From Elusimicrobiota bacterium (GTDB lineage: Bacteria; RUG730): 9,090 bases of DNA. The position numbers and the translations under genes were made by a program. Each line of letters opens with the position of its first letter. The first letter of the stretch is position 1. The notes under the pieces were generated by a model. That model did not search any database and was not told the DNA's origin. It saw only the letters and a program-made list of their open reading frames with translations. The stretch is taken from NCBI GenBank assembly GCA_031259185.1, contig JAIRLV010000199.1, positions 1-9,090 on the forward strand, written 5' to 3'. This document shows positions 6,820 to 9,090 of the stretch, in pieces.

Positions 6820-8156
6820 TAATAAACGGTATCGCTTCGTAAACGTTTAATAAAATAAACATATATAACTCCAATTATGAAAGTAATTATCTCTACTATA
6901 GGAACTGTCATCCATATACCTTTTAGTTTATAAAGATTGGACAAAATTAAAACTATAGGCAAAATTCCAATGCACCCTCTTAACAAAGACAGCGAAAAAG
7001 CTTGTTTTAACTTTACAATCCCAGCAAAAAAATTTATCATAATTATATTTATTCCCATTACAAAATATGCTAAAAAATAAATTCTAATTCCTTCCATAGC
7101 ATAATTTTTTAAAGTTATATCTCCGTCTTTATTAAACAAAGCGATCAATTGTTCCGAAAAAACTCTTCCAAAAAAATAAAATATTATTCCTAAAAACGCC
7201 GCCATAAATGATGAAAAGTAAAAAATACGTAATACATTGTCAAATCTTTTTGCTCCATAGTTATAACTTATCAAAGGTTGCGCTCCTTCTCCGATTCCAT
7301 TAAATATTATGCCAAATATCCATCCTATATTAGCAATCACTGCATATGCTCCGACACCAACATTTCCAATCAATCTAAAAATAACAAGGTTGAATATAAA
7401 AATTACTAGTCCATTTGAAATTTCTGTAATAAAAGAAGGGAAACCAGCTAAAAATATATTTTTTAATTCGTTTTTTATTAAAGAACTTTTCACAAAATAA
7501 AAGTGATTCTTTTTTTTGATAAAGTGAAATGACAAAATTGATAAACTTATAATTGGTGAAAGCCCAGTAGCAATTGCAGCTCCAAACATTCCCATACCAA
7601 GAGGAAAAACAAAAATATAATCCAAAATAATATTAACGAAACTAGGAACCACCATTGCTATCATTACAAGTTTCGGATTTTTATCATTTCTAATAAAGCA
7701 TAAAAATATATTGTTTATCGTGAAAAATATTGAAAACATTAAAACTGTTTTTAGATATATATTTGCTAAATCAATAATATTCCCTTTTGCTCCTAATAAA
7801 ATGACAATATTTTTAGAAAAAAATATTCCAGCAAAAAGTAGAATGGTAGATAAAAATAAACCGCTAAAAATAGCTTGCATAAAAATACGGTTCATATTTT
7901 TTTTGTCATTTTGTCCAGAAGCGATAGAAAATCTAATTGCTCCTCCTATCCCGACCAAAAATCCAAATCCGCCAATTAAAGAAAAAAAAGGAGATGCAAA
8001 GTTTAATGCAATGAGCCCATTATTCCCAACGCCATTTGCTATAAAAAAAGTGTCTGTCAAAAAATATAAAGATATACATAATAGACTCAATACATGTAAA
8101 GAAACATATTTCAAAAGTGATTTATATAAAGGCAAATATTTCAATTTATCTAACAT
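6819..8156 (-). CDS. MATE family multidrug efflux transporter, MepA-like
   Basis: This is an inner-membrane antiporter of about 445 residues, the normal MATE length, with about twelve hydrophobic segments. MATE proteins export cationic drugs and similar compounds using an inward Na+ or H+ gradient; the substrate here is unknown. Family marks seen, numbered from the ATG: D35 in TDTFFIANGVG in the first helix; RNDKNP at 156-161; NIILDYIF near 175-182, followed by GMFGAAIATG; and GEGAQPLISYNYGA (289-302), characteristic of the MepA-like group. The chosen start is ATG 8156-8154, 14 nt after the upstream stop. A TTG at 8174-8172 would add six residues and overlap the upstream stop by four bases (TTGA). 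The stop is TAG. It is the last clear gene of a minus-strand set and lies convergent to the sprA-like gene. Confidence 0.9.
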   Translation of the reverse strand: MLDKLKYLPLYKSLLKYVSLHVLSLLCISLYFLTDTFFIANGVGNNGLIALNFASPFFSLIGGFGFLVGIGGAIRFSIASGQNDKKNMNRIFMQAIFSGLFLSTILLFAGIFFSKNIVILLGAKGNIIDLANIYLKTVLMFSIFFTINNIFLCFIRNDKNPKLVMIAMVVPSFVNIILDYIFVFPLGMGMFGAAIATGLSPIISLSILSFHFIKKKNHFYFVKSSLIKNELKNIFLAGFPSFITEISNGLVIFIFNLVIFRLIGNVGVGAYAVIANIGWIFGIIFNGIGEGAQPLISYNYGAKRFDNVLRIFYFSSFMAAFLGIIFYFFGRVFSEQLIALFNKDGDITLKNYAMEGIRIYFLAYFVMGINIIMINFFAGIVKLKQAFSLSLLRGCIGILPIVLILSNLYKLKGIWMTVPIVEIITFIIGVIYVYFIKRLRSDTVY

Positions 8157-8170
8157 TTTAGTCTTTCTTT

Positions 8171-8596
8171 TCAATTTTCAATTTCAAAATTATACGATTT
8201 GAAATTTTCGTAGATTCTAGCTTTTTTTGAAACAAATTTTAATACACAATAATCTGGATCTTTGATTCCTTTTGGATAATATAATTCATCTCCATTTCGC
8301 CAAATTCTATCTTTAATTTTTTGATCTAAAATAACTTCCATTTCTCCAATCAACATTATTCCTAGGAAAAAATTCTCGTCACAAAAATAAACCGCTGATT
8401 TTTTATTATTCAAATATTGCTGGACTCTTTTTGACGAAGTGTTTGTCGTCAAATAAAAATTTTTTAACCCATCATTTTCACGAGGTTTTAACATTGCTTT
8501 CAAATTTGGATATCCTTCTTCATCAAGAGAAGCAATAAAAGAATTATTACTTTTTTCAAATATCATTAATCCCAATTTATATAAATCTTTAGCCAT
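8171..8596 (-). CDS. Pyridoxamine 5'-phosphate oxidase-like FMN-binding protein (general stress protein 26 type)
   Basis: A 141-residue single-domain cytoplasmic protein with the split-barrel fold of PNPOx-like flavin proteins. Landmarks: N-terminal helix; FIASLDEEGYPNLKAML (about 20-36), the usual first strands; FYLTTNTSSKR (47-57), where the T..SSK segment commonly contacts FMN phosphate; AVYFCDE (68-74); LIGEMEVI (82-89); RIWRNGDELYYPKGIKDPDY (97-116), the conserved tail motif of the group; and VLKFVSKKARIYE at the end. It is unlikely to be a true PdxH, which is longer and has dedicated pyridoxal-phosphate-binding residues. The substrate is unknown; relatives bind FMN, F420 or haem. The ATG at 8596 follows a good AAGGA site. 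It begins 18 nt after the kinase gene and ends just before or overlapping the transporter start, so it is probably co-transcribed with both. Confidence 0.88.
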   Translation of the reverse strand: MAKDLYKLGLMIFEKSNNSFIASLDEEGYPNLKAMLKPRENDGLKNFYLTTNTSSKRVQQYLNNKKSAVYFCDENFFLGIMLIGEMEVILDQKIKDRIWRNGDELYYPKGIKDPDYCVLKFVSKKARIYENFKSYNFEIEN

Positions 8597-8603
8597 AACT
8601 TAT

Positions 8604-8608
8604 TCCTT
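8604..8608 (-). promoter_or_regulatory. Shine-Dalgarno site of the PPOX-like gene
   Basis: On the minus strand AAGGA lies about 7 nt before the ATG at 8596, inside the 18-nt gap after the kinase stop. It supports this start. It also shows that the organism uses Shine-Dalgarno initiation, which is uncommon in Bacteroidota. Confidence 0.7.
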
Positions 8609-8614
8609 TTTATT

Positions 8615-9090
8615 TTACATTTTTTTTTGGAACAATTTTTTTTTCACATATTTTTTTGTTCTACTAAAGCATTCGAAATAATCGTCTACAAACTTTGCAG
8701 TTTTGAAATAAATATTATTTTTATCATAAAGATTCAAAGGTTCATTATAAAAAAAATTATAACTTTTATCTAAATATAAATATTCATAATATTCGTCAAT
8801 TTTTCCCCAAAAACTCTTTTTTAATTTTGCGTCTAAAACATATAAATTATTTTTGTCTTTTGAAATCATAAAATTATCAATTTGCACATCTCCATGCAAA
8901 AATCCTTTTTTATGAATTTTTTTCAACAAATCAAAAACTTTATTTATATCGTCTTTTTCTGGAATAATTCCATCTAAATATGACATAACAAAATAAGAAT
9001 CTAAAACTATTCTAAATTTATTTAATTTTTCCACTGCCAAAATTGGTTTTGCAGTTTCAAAGCCAATAGCAAAAATTTTTTCAGAATTTT
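8615..9090 (-). CDS. RfaY/WaaY-like lipopolysaccharide-core kinase, partial (5' end outside window)
   Basis: The last 157 residues of a protein-kinase-like enzyme; the frame stays open to the right edge. The TTG at 9040 is an internal Leu, not a start, because GFETAKPI and LAVEK run through it as in the N-lobe of this family. The ATP-binding Lys and glycine loop lie outside the window. Seen, numbered from the edge: SYFVMSYLDG (hinge), then HKKGFLHGDVQIDNFMI, with catalytic Asp at 67 in HGD and metal-binding Asn at 72. VLDAKLKK follows, with Asp86 in the place of the DFG Asp. The basic C-terminal tail resembles that of WaaY. RfaY/WaaY phosphorylates heptose II of the LPS inner core at the cytoplasmic face. 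The acceptor is not provable here; another small-molecule or LPS kinase of the same fold (e.g. KdkA/RfaP-like) is possible. It is first of the visible set, with TAA at 8617-8615, 18 nt before the PPOX-like gene. Confidence 0.75.
   Translation of the reverse strand, partial: NSEKIFAIGFETAKPILAVEKLNKFRIVLDSYFVMSYLDGIIPEKDDINKVFDLLKKIHKKGFLHGDVQIDNFMISKDKNNLYVLDAKLKKSFWGKIDEYYEYLYLDKSYNFFYNEPLNLYDKNNIYFKTAKFVDDYFECFSRTKKYVKKKLFQKKM

Noticed and set aside
6840-6849. Palindrome TAAACGTTTA
   Set aside because: It lies within the last codons of the MATE gene (Lys-Arg-Leu) and is explained by coding sequence; there is no partner site.
7711-8202. 163-codon open frame on the plus strand opposite the MATE gene
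   Set aside because: The minus-strand frame has unmistakable MATE motifs along the same stretch; the plus-strand product has no family features. The frame at 7309-7500 is rejected for the same reason.
1-9090. tRNA, rRNA, CRISPR arrays, insertion sequences, attachment sites
   Set aside because: I looked on both strands and saw no tRNA TTCRA-loop context, no spaced repeats, no transposase frame and no terminal inverted repeats.

Overview
The window is very AT-rich; I estimate by eye that about a quarter of the bases are G or C. It appears to come from a diderm (Gram-negative type) bacterium. Two genes support this: a giant outer-membrane beta-barrel protein related to SprA/Sov, the translocon of the type IX secretion system (T9SS), and a partial kinase resembling the lipopolysaccharide-core kinase RfaY/WaaY. 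The SprA relative is clear in architecture but diverged and shorter than the Bacteroidota proteins. One downstream gene has a good Shine-Dalgarno site, which is unusual in Bacteroidota. I therefore leave the phylum open: an AT-rich lineage carrying a SprA homologue outside classical Bacteroidota (for example Elusimicrobiota/Endomicrobia-like), an AT-rich Bacteroidota, or a fusobacterium-like diderm.

Layout. Bases 1-477 hold no convincing gene; they look like a long leader or intergenic region with possible promoter elements and a small palindrome just before the first gene. Bases 478-6522 (+) encode one 2014-residue SprA-like protein. In order it has a signal peptide, about 240 residues of Asn-rich low-complexity linker, the conserved SprA-type domains with calcium-loop-like motifs, and a strand-rich C-terminal half ending in Phe. 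Bases 6523-6818 lie between convergent genes; they contain a weak hairpin and, on the minus strand, a possible 51-codon reading frame that starts on the stop codon of the next gene.

Bases 6819-9090 are a tight minus-strand gene set, read right to left: the 3' part of an RfaY-like kinase that enters from beyond the right edge, a small FMN-binding split-barrel (pyridoxamine-phosphate-oxidase-like) protein, and a MepA-like MATE efflux transporter. Their gaps or overlaps are 18 nt and at most 14 nt, so they are probably co-transcribed.

The sprA-like gene seems to stand alone: no PorV, PorU, GldK-N or C-terminal-domain cargo gene is visible here. The minus-strand set has no evident functional link to it beyond the shared envelope theme (LPS-core phosphorylation and drug export).
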